Source: Endothia cerciana (taxonomy: Eukaryota; Ascomycota; Sordariomycetes; Diaporthales; Cryphonectriaceae). From it: a DNA stretch of 64,000 nucleotides. Shown in pieces: positions 12,553 through 24,505 of the stretch (within the stretch, counting starts at the first letter, position 1; the number at the start of each line of letters is the position of its first letter). The notes under the pieces were generated by a model that was not told the origin of the DNA, made no database searches, and was given only the letters and a program-made list of their open reading frames with translations. The stretch covers positions 62,001 through 126,000 of the forward strand of contig JALRMH010000017.1 in assembly GCA_026119935.1 (NCBI GenBank), in the 5' to 3' direction. The position numbers and the translations under genes were made by a program.

Positions 12553-13506
12553 ATGCCCGCCGTGGACGACGAGCAGGCTGGTGTTGTTCAGGAGGCGGGG
12601 CAACATGCAGACCGAGCTGATATCACCTCGGTAAGGCTACCCTCCATCCGGCTCGGTGACCTTCTTCAAGAGCCGGGGTGGCCTGACGGTCTTGGTCCCT
12701 CCGACTTCGACTGGGGAGGTGACTTCATGGACTCGCAGCCGGGCTCTTCACTGTTCGACAACCAGTTCGTGGGGGCCACCCCAAACCCTGATCTCGATTT
12801 TTCCATGATCGACGCGCTACCGAGCCCATTGAGCGAGATCGCAAGTCGCTCCTGCACGCCTCTACCATCAGCCAAGAGGCCCCGTTCCGCAGGACAACCT
12901 GAAGACCAGATCGAGCCCGACGGCCCAAAGAAGCTGAGGAGGGTGGGCAGCAGCGGCCAAGAGAAACAGCGTGTGCTTGCGTGCCCCTTTCAGAAGCGTG
13001 ATCCTATCAAACATCGCGACTGCTTCAAATACACGCTGCACCGCATCAAGGACGTGAAGCAGCACCTCCTGAGGCGCCACACGCAACCGCATTACTATTG
13101 CGCACGATGCTATACCATCTTTGAGACCTCCCAGCAACGAGATGAACACACCCGGCGTGCAAAGTGCAACGTGCAGCCCATGGTGGATTTCGACGGCATT
13201 TCGGATGAGCAGAAGAAGACCCTGGGCAAGTCCCCAGGTCGGGGGCTGGATATTGAGAGCCAATGGTATATGTTGTGGGACTCGATATTCCCAGATGAAC
13301 GAAAACCGGAGTCGCCTTTTCAGGGAACTTACATAACAGAGGTGCTGCCTGTGTTTCGCGAAGCCTGGGACACGAAGGGACCTGAAATTATGGACAGAGT
13401 GCTGACTGGGGACCGGCCAGGCCGGGCCGATCAGTCACTGGTGGACGGCATGATGAGAGCTGTGTTGGATGAGTTTGAGAGGGAGTTGGTACGCCTGCTT
13501 CCATGA
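12553..13506 (+). CDS. C2H2-like zinc-finger protein
   Basis: Single-exon gene of 317 residues. The first 140 residues are acidic and low in complexity with a basic KRPRS patch at about 115, a possible nuclear signal. Two zinc-binding units follow: one opens CPFQKRDP at Cys144 and closes with the DVKQHLLRRH helix, the other runs from YYCARC to DEHTRRAKC (about residues 178-204). This CPF...RIKDVKQH pattern is widespread in filamentous fungal proteins annotated as C2H2 proteins and often linked to heterokaryon or transcription roles, but no member function is certain. The C-terminal third has the WYMLWDSIFP segment common to this group. The start has a good context (GGATGC), and 12553 is the first in-frame ATG of the open frame. 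Confidence 0.8.
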   Translation: MPAVDDEQAGVVQEAGQHADRADITSVRLPSIRLGDLLQEPGWPDGLGPSDFDWGGDFMDSQPGSSLFDNQFVGATPNPDLDFSMIDALPSPLSEIASRSCTPLPSAKRPRSAGQPEDQIEPDGPKKLRRVGSSGQEKQRVLACPFQKRDPIKHRDCFKYTLHRIKDVKQHLLRRHTQPHYYCARCYTIFETSQQRDEHTRRAKCNVQPMVDFDGISDEQKKTLGKSPGRGLDIESQWYMLWDSIFPDERKPESPFQGTYITEVLPVFREAWDTKGPEIMDRVLTGDRPGRADQSLVDGMMRAVLDEFERELVRLLP

Positions 13507-14552
13507 TGTCGCTGGCGACTTGCGAGGTAATGAGGGTGGGCGAGAGGGCCACAAGTTGCAGAGTTCAAGTGCTGAACTTTGGCTTGTCCGGCTACTTTAT
13601 TACCTGGGTGTCGGCTTGGAATTGGGAACCAGCACACAAGCGCTACAAAACGCCATGTGGGTGCTGCAACGTCTACACCATCGTCCATCGACGCCTGCAC
13701 GGCGTGCAGGGTGCCCACAAGATCTTCAATGTCCTAGCCGTGAATCTTGACAGATTCTCCCGCGCAGGGTCTCAACGGGAAACCCCCAGCTGCTGCTGCG
13801 TGGGGGTTTAAGGTGAGGTCTTCATGGCAGTAAATTCCCCATGAGGTGAAGCAGAGGCCGACCTATCGGGCTGGGTAATCTTCCAGGGCCGTGGTGTCGG
13901 GAGCCAAGCACAGACTGTTGAGGCCCCTCCAATGCTTGGAATTCAGGGGACCGTGGCGACCTACGGAGTTGAAGGGCGGGCTTTTCAGGGGTAATGCGTT
14001 GTCAACCCGAACCCAGAAGGATCGTGTCGACCCGATGGATCCGGTAGATGGGTCTGGGCGGTACATGTGGTGGGTGTGTCCCGCATGTCACTCGGCCAAC
14101 CCGAGGAACTCTCCGTGCGCAGGAATAAGACGACAGTGGCAGGTCGAATGATGGGATGACCAGATTGGTTTCATGCTTGAGGCCTTCCTGCGGCGCGTCC
14201 GAAAGTGTCCAAGAACGTAGCCCGAGTCGACCAGTTGATCCGCAGTCTTGAAACTGGCCTGACTACCCGGATGCAAGTGAAGGCTAGGTACATTCAGGTG
14301 GCCCACGTGATTTGTACCTCAACAATACCGCTACCAAGTACGTAGTACCGCCCCTCTAGTCGCACCCTCTGCAAGGTGGACCGCAGCTGCTGGTCGCAAC
14401 GCTCCTTTTCTTCACCTTGCATACCACTTTCCACTCCTCATCATCCATCATCTATTCTCGCATAGTATTGACTCTCTCCATACTGGCTCTCATACTGCGT
14501 TGCACCCTGGAATAAGACACCTTCTCGCCTTCCCCTCCCCAGCGCCTACATT
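13507..14552. other. Intergenic region upstream of LETM1
   Basis: No supported gene. The last 150 bases before 14553 are pyrimidine-rich (many CTC and TTCC runs), typical of a fungal promoter and 5' leader. A short perfect palindromic arm CTGCACG/CGTGCAG lies near 13,696. Confidence 0.4.
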
Positions 14553-16258
14553 ATGAGCGCATCCGCCAGCGTGGCTCGGAGAGCCGTAGTTGTGAACCCC
14601 TTCGCTGGTAGTGGTAAGTTTGACAACCGCTCTCAATCGCCACTGTGCACTTGATTTGGAACTGCAGACTGACCAGCGCCGCCAACCTAGGCCGTATCAT
14701 ACCCAGGTCAGCTCTGCGAGCGACTTCCATCCAGCTCGGTCGGAATGCCCGAAACATCCAACTCCAGAATCCCGCCTTCGCTCTCCTCATTCCCATCCGT
14801 ACCGTCACCACGGAGCCCAATAGAGGTGGGCCTCCGTCTGGCCCACCACCTGGATTCAATGCCGAGAAGGCTAAGAAGCCCCTCCCGAAAGAGGCCTCGT
14901 CCGCTACAAAGTCTGCCGCGAAGGCGGAGAAGTCGGAGGTGACAGAGGCGGAAAGGAAGGCTGCCGCTGACTCCGAGAAGTCCCTGGACCAGCTGGCCGA
15001 ACAGAAGGAGGCGTTTGCCGTTTCCAAGAAGGACGCCAAGAGGGAGGAGAAGAAGCTCACGTTGGGCCAAAAGATCAAGAAGGAGGTTCAACATTACTGG
15101 GATGGGACGAAGCTGCTGGCCACCGAGGTCAAGATCAGCTCGAGGCTGGCGCTCCGGATGGCCGCGGGATACGAGCTCACTCGGAGAGAAAGCAGACAAC
15201 TCCAGCGGACGGTGCAGGACCTTGCGCGCCTGGTCCCCTTCTCGGCCTTTGTGATTATCCCCTTCGCGGAACTGCTGCTGCCGGTGGCGTTGAAACTGTT
15301 TCCCAACCTCCTCCCCTCCACATACGAGGACCAGAAATCCAAGGACAAGAAGGCATCCACCCTGCGGGCACTTCGGAAGGAAGTCAGCGGCTTCTTGCGG
15401 ACGTCCATCAAGGAGACCGGCCTACCCGTGTCTCCGGCGTTAGCCCAGAAGGAGGAGTTTGCCAACTTTTTCCGAAAGGTCCGGGCTACTGGCGAAAAGC
15501 CCACCTCAAAGGACGTCATCAAGGTCTGTAAGGCTTTTAGGGATGACCTCACGCTGGACAACCTGTCACGGCCACAGCTGGTGTCCATGTGCAGGTACAT
15601 GAGCCTCAACACCTTCGGCACAGACCAGATGCTCCGGTACCAGATCCGGCACCGCATGCGACAGATCAAGCGCGACGACCGTGCGATTAGCTACGAGGGC
15701 GTCGAGAGCCTGTCCGTTTCCGAGCTACAGATGGCCTGCGCCAGCCGCGGCATCAAGTCCCACGGCGTGTCGCCCGCCCGGCTGCGCGAGGACCTGCAGA
15801 CGTGGCTCGACCTGCGCCTGAAGGAGGGCGTCCCGTCTACCCTGCTCGTGCTGAGCAATGCCTACATGTACGCGCAGTCCGGCGACAACGCGGTGGCGAA
15901 CCAGATTGACGCACTGATCGGCGTCTTGTCCTCCATCCCAGAGGAGCTGTACCACGAGATCGAGCTCGAGGTGCACAGCGCCGAGGGCGCGGCGACCAAC
16001 AAGCAGAGGCTGGAGGTCCTGAAGGAGCAGGAGGACCTGATCGAGGACGAGAGCGAACAGAACGAGTCCAACCAGGAGAGCGGCCTGGCGACACCGCGGG
16101 ATGTGGACGACATCGACGAGAAGGAGGAGCGGCAGATCGCCGCCGATGCGGACGGCGTCGAGAAGCACCAGGTCAACGAGGCCATGCAGGCTGAGCTGGA
16201 CGCCAGCCGGGCGGATCAGGTCGCGGTGCAGCACAAGGATACCAGGGAGGCGAAATAG
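14553..16258 (+). CDS. MDM38: LETM1/Mdm38-family mitochondrial inner-membrane protein
   Basis: Inner-membrane protein of the LETM1 family, needed for mitochondrial K+/H+ homeostasis and for contact of mitoribosomes with the membrane. Exons 14553-14613 and 14691-16258 join over a 77-base intron (GTAAGT donor, CTGACC branch, CTAG acceptor) and give 542 residues. The N-terminus is rich in Arg, Ser and Ala without acids, as in a matrix presequence. The membrane segment lies near residues 200-230 and contains IIPFAELLLPVALKLFPN, close to the family signature. The soluble domain follows with SRPQLVSMCRYM and the SVSELQMACASRGIKSHGVS motif. An acidic coiled-coil tail ends the protein. The first exon codes only 20 residues and is easy to miss. 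Confidence 0.93.
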
Positions 16259-17619
16259 ATGACCAGGGCGGGTCGTCACTCCCTCATCTGAACGTGCATT
16301 GATGAGGACGGGTTGTTCATTTGTTTACGGCGTCTAGGGGCGGATCTGAAGGGTTGGGTATATACCTTGTGAGAGTGAAGAATCCCCAGAGACAGTATCC
16401 AGAGGGACAGCACGATACAGTATGGGAGTCAGCGGGAACCAAGACATAGAAGACCACTCGGCACTGAAATGGAATAGACCACTATGCTACTCTGGGATGA
16501 ATCTACCGTATCCGTTGGAGGTTGTTCACCGTTCTTGACAATGTAATGCCCCTGTGAGCACCTCATAACCTGTAAGCAAATCCGCGCATCTCTCAGCAGT
16601 GCCTCAACGGCCGGTAGGCTTGGTCAGACATAGCCCAAGGTGCTAGGAGGCGGGTGGCTGTCATCGCTTCCTCACCTGATGGAAAACATCAAGAGCGGGG
16701 TGTCGCTCTCGGCTAACGTAGACTCTGGACCGAGCACAACACCAAAACACTGACCCAGACATATGGGACGGCCGTCTGCCCCCTGAGTTCCTGGACCAAG
16801 GAGCGAGATCATTGACCATTGTACTCTGTCTTCCTACATAAGACGTTTTCAAGTCCCCTTGAGCATCTGCTCTGACAGATTCATGTGAAAGCCGGCCACA
16901 GACGTCGAGCTCTAGAACGACGCCCCTCCCTCATTCAGACCTCGGGTCCGCCTTAGGAATATTTACGTAGCAGCTTTCAAGATCAGCGAGTCTTGTCTGG
17001 ACCATTATATGAGTTGACCCTACTGCCGATACGCTCCGGTTAAGCGCCTCGATACTAGTCCTGGCCAGGTCAATATCCCGAAGGCGTACTTTTGCGAAGG
17101 TTGTCACCATGTGGCATGTCCTGGTGTCCTGCTGTCTGCTACCAAAGATCCAAGACCTTGAGGAAGAGTCAAAACCGGGGCCTATCCAAGCCCCTCGAAG
17201 GACCAGTTTAGTGCTTGCTTAAACTTTTGCCCAACTTCCATGTGAGACTGGGTAGCAAGCAGATTGTAGGGGGCTGCCTTGGCTTTGTGCTGGCGTGCTA
17301 ACAATTTCGGCGGGGAGCTCCAACTAGATGGCCTGAAGTGCCAGGGTCTAGCTCAATCACAAGCCCCACTGTAGCAACGACGTCAGCCTCCGTTTCCGTT
17401 TCCCCTTCTACCACTTCCTCCCCACCAGCACAGGTGACAACCTCCGCAACCACCAAGCAACTGCTCGAATCTCGATTTGCTTTGCGATGAGAAGTGGTAC
17501 CTAGAATCCCTAGTGATCATCTGGAAGGTCGAGTTGCCTTCCCACTCCAGCAGACGCCGAGTCACAGTCAAAGCCTTCAACGAGTCGACGGCTTCGCCCG
17601 TCGCCCTCAGCTGCCCACA
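16259..17619. other. Intergenic region between LETM1 and SNX4
   Basis: About 1.36 kb with no supported gene. It should hold the LETM1 3' end and the SNX4 promoter. An open frame continues leftward of the chosen SNX4 start to 17494, so a slightly longer N-terminus cannot be ruled out. Confidence 0.4.
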
Positions 17620-19132
17620 ATGGGAGGAGCCAGATCCATTGACGAGGACAACTTCCACAACCTGTCCTTCCACAGCGACCGGAATGCCCCAGGTGGAAGC
17701 TCAAGCGCTAGCGCCTTTGACGGCGCAGACCCTGACAGCCCATCGAGGAAGCAACAACAACAACATGACAACGGCGATGCTGCCAACCTCCAGCAGCTTG
17801 GCCCTGGCACAGGTGGCAGCGAGGTCCTCGAGTGCACCGTCACCGAGCCTCACACCGAGAACGCAGGCACAAAAGATGCCTACGTATCATATCTGATCAC
17901 TACAAACGTAGGTCAAGTCATCACTAGGGTCGACTTCTCCTACCCTCCCTGCCCCGCAGGAAGCTGACAATCTCTCCGGACAGTCCACCTTCTCCTCCTT
18001 CCAGAAGCCCATCTCCACCGTCCGCCGCCGCTTCACCGATTTTGTCTTCCTCTCCAAGTCCCTCAGCAAAGACTACCCGGCGTGCGCCGTCCCGCCCCTT
18101 CCCGACAAGCAACGAATGGAGTACGTCCGGGGCGACCGCTTCGGGACAGACTTCACTCTGCGGCGCGCGCACTCGCTGCAGCGGTTCCTGTCGCGCACTG
18201 CGCTGCACCCCATCCTCCGCCGCGCACCGATCCTGCACACCTTCCTCGAGACCCCCGACTGGAACGCTACCATGCACAGCCGGTCGAGCCGCGCGAACAC
18301 CGGCTCGTCAAACGAAGGCGGAAGCGGTGGGGTGTTTGATACATTCGCCGATTCGTTCATCAATGTGTTTACGAAGGTGCATAAGCCGGATCGTAGGTTC
18401 ATCGAGGTCAAGGAGAAGAGCGATAAGTTGGATGAGGACCTGAGCCAGGTTGAGAAGTTGATCGCGAGGGTTGCACGCCGCGAGACGGATATTGAGGCGG
18501 ACTACAGGGACTTGGCTGAGCAGTTCCAGAAGCTGATCACCCTCGAGCCGGGGGTCGAACCTGCCGTTCACGCCTTCGCGCAGTCCGTCGAGGACTCGGC
18601 AAGCGGATTGAAAAAGCTCAAGGATCATACTGATCAGGACTACCTCGGCAGCCTGAGGGACATGACCGCCTACAGTGGTCAGCTCAAGAACCTGCTCAAG
18701 GCCCGCGAGCAGAAGCAGCTCGACTACGAACAGCTCACCGAGTATCTCAACAAATCCTCCGCCGACCGCGACATGCTCGCCTCCGGCTACGGTGGCAGCG
18801 GCGGCTCTGGCGCAGCCGGCCTCATCCGCTCGAAGCTCGAAGACTTCCGTGGCGTGGACCACGAGCAGGCGCGACGCGAGCGGCTTAGGAAGCTGGAGAT
18901 TCGCATCGACGAGCTGACGCGCGAGTCCGAGACGGCACGCAAGACGTCCGAGATGTTCGACGAGGAGGTCGTCAAGGAGACCGCGGACTTCGAGCGCATC
19001 AAGCGCATCGAGTTCAAGGGCCAACTCGGGCGGCTGGCGGACGCGCACGTCGGGTTCTACGGCGAGGTGATCGATGTCTGGCAGCGGTACGTCGACGAGT
19101 GCGAGCGCGAGGGGTTGGCCCCCCCGGCTTAG
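17620..19132 (+). CDS. SNX4: Sorting nexin 4 (PX-BAR protein)
   Basis: Endosomal sorting nexin (Snx4/Atg24) that retrieves cargo from endosomes and supports selective autophagy. Exons 17620-17907 and 17984-19132 give 478 residues. The 76-base intron has a GTAGGT donor and a CTGACA branch. An alternative CAG acceptor at 17959 would add eight residues in frame, but they interrupt the expected SFQKP segment. The PX domain contains VRRRFTDF and PPLPDKQRMEYVRGDRFG, which bind phosphatidylinositol 3-phosphate; the BAR coiled coils run from about residue 210 to the end. The last residues, CEREGLAPPA, are followed by UAG at 19130-19132, and the length is normal for the family. The frame then stays open for 147 more codons, described separately. 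Confidence 0.93.
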
Positions 19133-19576
19133 AAGGCCGCGCGGGAGGAAGTGGCTATTGCTGAGGCGAATGCGCTGGACGGCCCGCTGCTTGTGGACGG
19201 GGCTGCAGATGGTGAGATGCACAGTAGCGCTGTGCTGGCGTGGCAGGACGAGACGCAGCAGGACGGTGTGCATGCGCGACGAGGCATCCGGGACGCACAG
19301 CGGCAGCAGCTGCCTGACCTGGCGCAGTGCATAAGGAGCATACTGGAGCGGGAGCACGTGGCCACGATCTCCGAACAGGAACAGGACGAGGCCATTCAGG
19401 AGGAGGGACTCCGGGCGGCGGACCGCGTTATGAGCCGGGCTACTATCCTCGGCCAGGCGGGCGCGACGCCTCCGGAGATCCAGGAGGTGCTAGACGAAGC
19501 CCGGCGGAGGCAGCAGCTGCGGGGTGAGGAGGGCCTGGATGGCTGGGTCGATGCCGCGGATGAGCTCTGGTTCTAA
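19133..19576 (+). other. In-frame open extension after the SNX4 stop codon
   Basis: Directly after the SNX4 UAG the same frame is open for 147 sense codons to UAA at 19574-19576. Codon use resembles SNX4, with mostly G or C in third positions, and the predicted sequence is acidic and helical with Gln/Glu/Arg-rich stretches; it ends DELWF. There is no sign of a promoter in the gap. It could be a readthrough product, a C-terminal exon reached by alternative splicing, a separate small gene starting at the in-frame ATG (about 19217), a TGG-to-TAG change or sequencing error, or chance in GC-rich DNA. I recognise no domain. Confidence 0.5.
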
Positions 19577-20107
19577 ACACCGCGAGCTCTTCCTCGCCGC
19601 TGCTGGACCGCGGAGCGACGCGGCGAGCTCCGGACAGCTGCAGCGGGAGCCAGGGCGGCGGGTTGAAATGTTTCCAGCCTTTTTGCGGCCCCTTTGATTT
19701 TTGAAGGGCTGGAGAGGCCTGGGAGGGAAATGGCAATCGGGGCCGGGGCGTTACTGGAATCATAGGGGGCGCCGTCGAAGCGCTCACTGGAATTGGTATT
19801 CTTATGGGAAATTCTAAGGTACTACTTCGTACCGTTCACCATCTTCCGTCGCGTGCGTTCTTTTGGTGGGCCAGAAAGTGGAGAGTCCTTTCATGTCAAC
19901 TGACGTGTGCCGTCGGCGGTTCGACCGGAGTGGTCGACTCGGCCCCCTCCTGCGTACGCATTTTTTTATCAGAAGAGTAGGAGGGACACCGCTGCTGGGC
20001 AGGACGGCCTTTTCCTGAACCGGAACGAGCAGCCACTACTACCACCGGTGATGGGACGGCATCGCCCTGCCGTGGACAGATACGTAGCAGATACCGAGCA
20101 GTGGTTG

Positions 20108-20151
<44 letters not shown>

Positions 20152-20500
20152 TGTATGCACAAAAAGGAGAAAGCCGCGTTGTATGATATTCAAGTAAATA
20201 GCCATGCCTATACGATGCTTCATGAGAAGATGCTAACGCCATCCCATTCAAACGCCTCCCGATACGTTATGTACCAAACTTGCTTTTGGCTCTAAGGGCC
20301 GGCTTGACCTCACAGAGGGTTCTCCCCGCCGGGGTCGGTCGCCCGGTGTGCCCGCGGGGGGGGGGGGGGAGGTGGGACGTAGGCGGAGCTAGCTCATCCA
20401 CGGCTGGGCACCCGTTCGTCCACACATCTATGCATGCAGGGCCCCCATCTCGCGCGCCCGCACTCACTTTCGCTTGCGCGGCACCGAGCGGGCCCAAGGC
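19577..20500. other. Intergenic region between SNX4 and KEX2 3' ends
   Basis: Convergent intergenic region. It contains a small inverted repeat GGTAC-TACTTC-GTACC near 19,818-19,833 and the compound TC/GT microsatellite. No gene seen. Confidence 0.5.
20107..20154. repeat. Compound (TC)n(GT)n microsatellite
   Basis: About 14 TC units pass directly into about 10 GT units. It lies between convergent genes and is likely length-polymorphic. Confidence 0.95.
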
Positions 20501-23158
20501 TTACCGCCTCCCGGCTGCCAGGCCCTCCCTCTCGTCCCCCTCGTCCTCACTGTCGCTGCCCAGCACGTGCTGCTCGTCGTCGCCCAGGGCCCTCTTCTCC
20601 CTCGCGGCGGCATCGCTCCCGGAGCCGCTGGCCCTCTCGACACCCTCCTCGTGGTCCCGGTAGAACTGGCCCTCGACGTCATCCTCGTCGTCGCTGCCGC
20701 CGGCAAACGCATCGTACAGCTCCCCGCCGCGCGTCCGCTTCTTGCCGCCGCCGGGAGTCTTCTCCCCGCCGGCCGCGGTGAGGCCCTCGGCCTCGGCGTC
20801 GTCGAGGAGCTCGAACTCGTAGTTGTCCCGCGTGGAGTTGCGGAGGCGGCGGCGGCGCGCCATGAAGAGGTAGACGCCCAGCGCGGCGCAGAAGACGAGT
20901 ATCAGGGCGAGCGCGGCGTAGATCCAGGCCTGTGCGCGCGGACCCACGCCAAAGGTGGGCAGGAAGCCGGGAAGCCAGTTGGAGGCAGTCTCGGTTGTCT
21001 GGGGGGACTCCTCAAGTTCGCCGGTGACGGGGTCGACGGTCTGTGATGGCTTGGCGTTGACCGGGCGGTCGGGGTGGTCCGTAGGTGTGGTGGTGGGGAG
21101 CTCGCCGGGCGTGTGGAAGCCGGCAGGAGGGGTGATGGCCGTGGGCGGGATGGTGGTGGTTGCAATCACGTCGTGGTCGTCGTCGTCGTTCTCTGTGGGC
21201 ATGGGGAGTAGCTTGGCCTGGCTGGCGTCGATGGACTCGCCCCAGAGCTTGAGGTGCCAGTCGACCCAGGTGCCGTTGTGCTCGTTCACTTTGGTGTCCC
21301 TGACGATGACGGTCCAGGTACCGATGCCGGATTCGCCCCTGCATGAGAATGTCAGCCAGAGCCTCGGAGCATAGACAAGCGGTTATACATACCAGTGAAC
21401 AACGCTCATGAAGGTCCAGTCAATGTAACCGGAGGCCTCGTTGTCAAGACGACGAGGCACAGAAAGGTGGCTGATGACCTTGTTGGGGCTGACCAGGTCG
21501 ACGGACAGATCACCTCGGCGAGTGTGGTCGACGTTCATGGTGACTGTAACGTGCTCAACCCGCTTCAGATTGGCTTGCTTGAGCATATCAGGGGTAACGT
21601 CGAAGCTGACAGCAATGCCCTCATCGCCCTGAGGAATGGCCTCCTTGACATGGATCCAGGGGGTGAAGAACCAAGACTGGGGGTTGACAACCTCCCAGGT
21701 CTTGGCCAGCTCAACGAGGCCGTAGCTGTCAATCTTGCCGTAGCCGAAGGTGTGGCTGAACTTCTTGCCAATGAAGGTAGTCTGCCAGCTTCCGTCGTCC
21801 TCGTTGATAGGGACAGCAGAGTTCAGGACGAGGTACTGCATGTCTCTCCATGTGATATCAGGCCTGATCTCAAGGACCAGCGCGAAGATCCCAGCGGCCA
21901 GTGGAGCTGCAGCAGAGGTACCTCCATGGGCAGAAGTGCAGGTGTTCTGGCCAACATCCGTGGTGTGCTGCAAAGGTCAGCATGGTGGTCCTCATGGCCC
22001 ATCTGGATATATCTGACTTACAATGCTGTCACCACCACCGCTGGAGTAGGTCACAACCAGGTTAGCAGAGCAAGCCTCGGAATAGTAAGGGTGGTCGCCC
22101 TTCCTGTCCACAGCTGCGACCGTGATGCTGTAAATACTGTTGGTGTACCCGTCGAAGTTGCAGTTGTCGTCGCTGGCAGCACCATTGCCACTGGCAAAGA
22201 CGTAGATATTTCCCAGCCCGTTCCGGCCCTTCTGGACGGCGTTGAGCATCGCCCTCCGAATCAGAACGCCAGGCGCCTCCATGGACCGGCCATCATCGGG
22301 AGGTCCCCAGGAGCACGAGTATATATCATTGTGGGTCATGTCGTAGTTCATCGCGATAGCCTCGTCGGCATCCGTGATCATCTTGCTAAGAATACGCAGG
22401 CCGGCGATGTTGGAATCGTAGGCGACGCCTACGCCACAGACGTTGTTCTTCACCGCCGAGACCTCTCCACCGCAGCGCGTGCCGTGCCTGTCGTCGGAGA
22501 GTCGGGGCTCGGGCAGGTCGGTCTTGTCGTTGAAGTCGTACGACCCCTGCGCGTAGAAGTTGTCCTTCAGGTCATCGCTGTGCATGTCCAGACCGTCGTC
22601 GACGATGGCAACGGTGGCGTTCTTGCCCGTGATGCCCTGTAGCCAGACGCCGGAGACGTTGACATCGTGGCCCTCCTGGACGACGTTCAGGAGATGCCAC
22701 TGCTCGTTGAATATAGGGTCGCTGATGCCGAGGGTTGTCATGAGGGATTGCTGGGTCGCCACCAGCACCGGGTTCGAGGCGGTGTCTGCGCGCCCATCGA
22801 GGAAAGGCCCCGTGAGGTCGGGTATTATGCGCTTTTCCCAGGGGGCGCGAAGCTCTTGCCTCTGGGCGAAGCGGACGCCGTCGAGTACGTCCCGGCCGCC
22901 CACATCCCTCTTGCGCTTCCTCCTCGCCTTGATCTCTGTGTTGACAACATCGTGTCCCGACCTGGCGCCCCTGAGGACGTAGTGGTCCTTGAACTCGCCG
23001 AACTGGCCCTCGTTCCTCAGGCCGAGCCTCGACGCGACCTCGTCGGCGTTCGTGCGGGCGTCGAGGTGGACGATGTAGAAGTCGTCACGCTCGTGGTGGA
23101 ACTGGCTGGCTCCGGCGACGGCCGCGAGGCCGAGGCCGAGGAGGGCCGTGAGCTTCAT
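20501..23158 (-). CDS. KEX2: Kexin, Golgi subtilisin-like proprotein convertase
   Basis: Type I membrane endoprotease of the late Golgi that cleaves after Lys-Arg or Arg-Arg in secreted precursors. Exons 23158-22022, 21967-21393 and 21338-20501 give 849 residues; both introns are exactly 54 bases. The signal peptide starts MKLTALLGLGLAAVAGAS. An upstream in-frame codon is possible but would bury the signal. Dibasic sites for self-processing (KRKR, KR) end the prodomain near residue 95-120. The catalytic triad is Asp in AIVDDGLD (about 187), His in DRHGTRC (about 224) and Ser in GGTSAAAP (about 397), with the oxyanion Asn in SGNGA. The P domain follows, then a linker rich in Thr and Pro, a membrane segment at about 708-730 and an acidic cytosolic tail with a tyrosine (NYEFELL) suited to Golgi retention. 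Confidence 0.96.
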
Positions 23159-23668
23159 GGTCCGGGCTGCGGCTATGCGCTGTCGCACATGGACTGACTG
23201 CCTGCCTCCCCAGCGACTGGCTGGTTGACCTGGGCCTTTCGGAAAGATGTAGAGCTTCTAGGGTACGGGTGAGGGCGAGTTCCCAAGTATGGCCTCGTGA
23301 GATCGGGATTCGAAGATGGCCTCGTTCACAGGCGAGGCACGGCTCTCCAAGATGCTAGCGTGGCTAGTTGTCGATGAAAGGGGGTCGAGGCGCTGGAAGG
23401 GGGGACAAAGAGGTGGTGGACGAATTGGGCGCCGAACTGGCTCGTTGCAGGTCCAGACTTGACGGCTGTGTTGGGGGACAAGAGAGACAGCCAGACAGCT
23501 AAAGAACGGGAGTCGTTGCTCGCGAGGGAGGCTACGTGGCGGCGGACATTGTTGTTGAGTATTCTGTCTGGCAACGGTTTGAAGGTCGTTCTTGTTTCAA
23601 GGGCCCGTAGGATGGGTTTCGTACCGTCACAGTAGGACAGGCTAAGTTAAGCTCCCCAGCGACGCCCC

Positions 23669-23775
23669 AGTGGTCCCCTGTGGTTCCTATCGGTCCCCTG
23701 TGGTCCCCCAGTGGTCCCCCAGTGGTCCCCCAGTGGTCCCCTGTGGTCCCCTGTGGTCCCCAGTGGCCCCCCGGG
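23669..23775. repeat. GTGGTCCCC(C)-type minisatellite
   Basis: About nine tandem copies of an 11-12 base unit with core GTGGTCCCC, alternately followed by CA or TGT. The copies differ slightly (TTCCTATC in one), so the array has begun to diverge. It lies about 0.5 kb upstream of KEX2. Confidence 0.9.
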
Positions 23776-24505
23776 AGGCCCAGGTGTCCTCGCGGGGCTA
23801 AGCACAGACAGCAATCCCCGGCCTGTCTCGGCCGGCTTACGCTAGCAGCCTTAACTCTGGCCTCTTCGAGCGGCTTATTTCAGATCTCAAAATAGGATAT
23901 ACTCTGGAAGGAGACTCGAGGCACCTGCACTTAATGTGGCCATCCGAAGCCGAATGAGTACCCGTCTTCACCTTGCATCTGTGATTTATCTCTGCGAGGG
24001 CGGAATACCATCCCGGGTAGTGTTAGGGTGTCTATGCTGGACCCTGATCTCTGAGCGGCTGCCGGCGTAGCTGACCCCTGCCCTGACATTCGGAGTACCT
24101 CCGTAGAAACACTTACGAGGCACTTTTATCAGTAATTCTTCAGCAATCTCTACCTGCAGTCAATAGTATCGCGAGAGGCCGTCCGCATGGTGAGTTGGCC
24201 CCACCCCAGAGTGATAGGATTCGGAAGTAGGATGGAGGCCTGAGGCCAGACTAGACCATAAAGCTGAGCCAGCTCCTTACCGCCCAATGCTATTACTGCG
24301 GTGGTCATGGCGTAGGATCCCACGACGTAATTGATGTGGCGGATTGGCATCCTCGCCCACGCCCTCGCCTCGAGGAGAGACCCGAGCCAGGCCAGAGCCT
24401 ATATCTAGCACTGACTACGAAGGCGTCAGCCTGCCGACATCGCGATCTGGAGTCCGTCGAGGTCGAGGTCGCAAGTGTTCTGAAGTTAGGCTTCAATCTA
24501 GGGGG

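Noticed and set aside
17959..17983. Alternative SNX4 acceptor adding eight residues in frame
   Set aside because: A CTGACA branch site lies inside the added segment and the shorter exon restores the expected PX sequence; alternative use remains possible.
18308..19357. Open frame of about 350 codons on the minus strand opposite SNX4
   Set aside because: Antisense shadow of the SNX4 coiled-coil region, Leu/Val-rich from reversed Glu/Gln/Arg codons.
21395..22642. Open frame of 415 codons on the plus strand opposite KEX2
   Set aside because: It is an antisense shadow of KEX2 caused by GC-rich codon use, runs through the KEX2 intron and has no domain.
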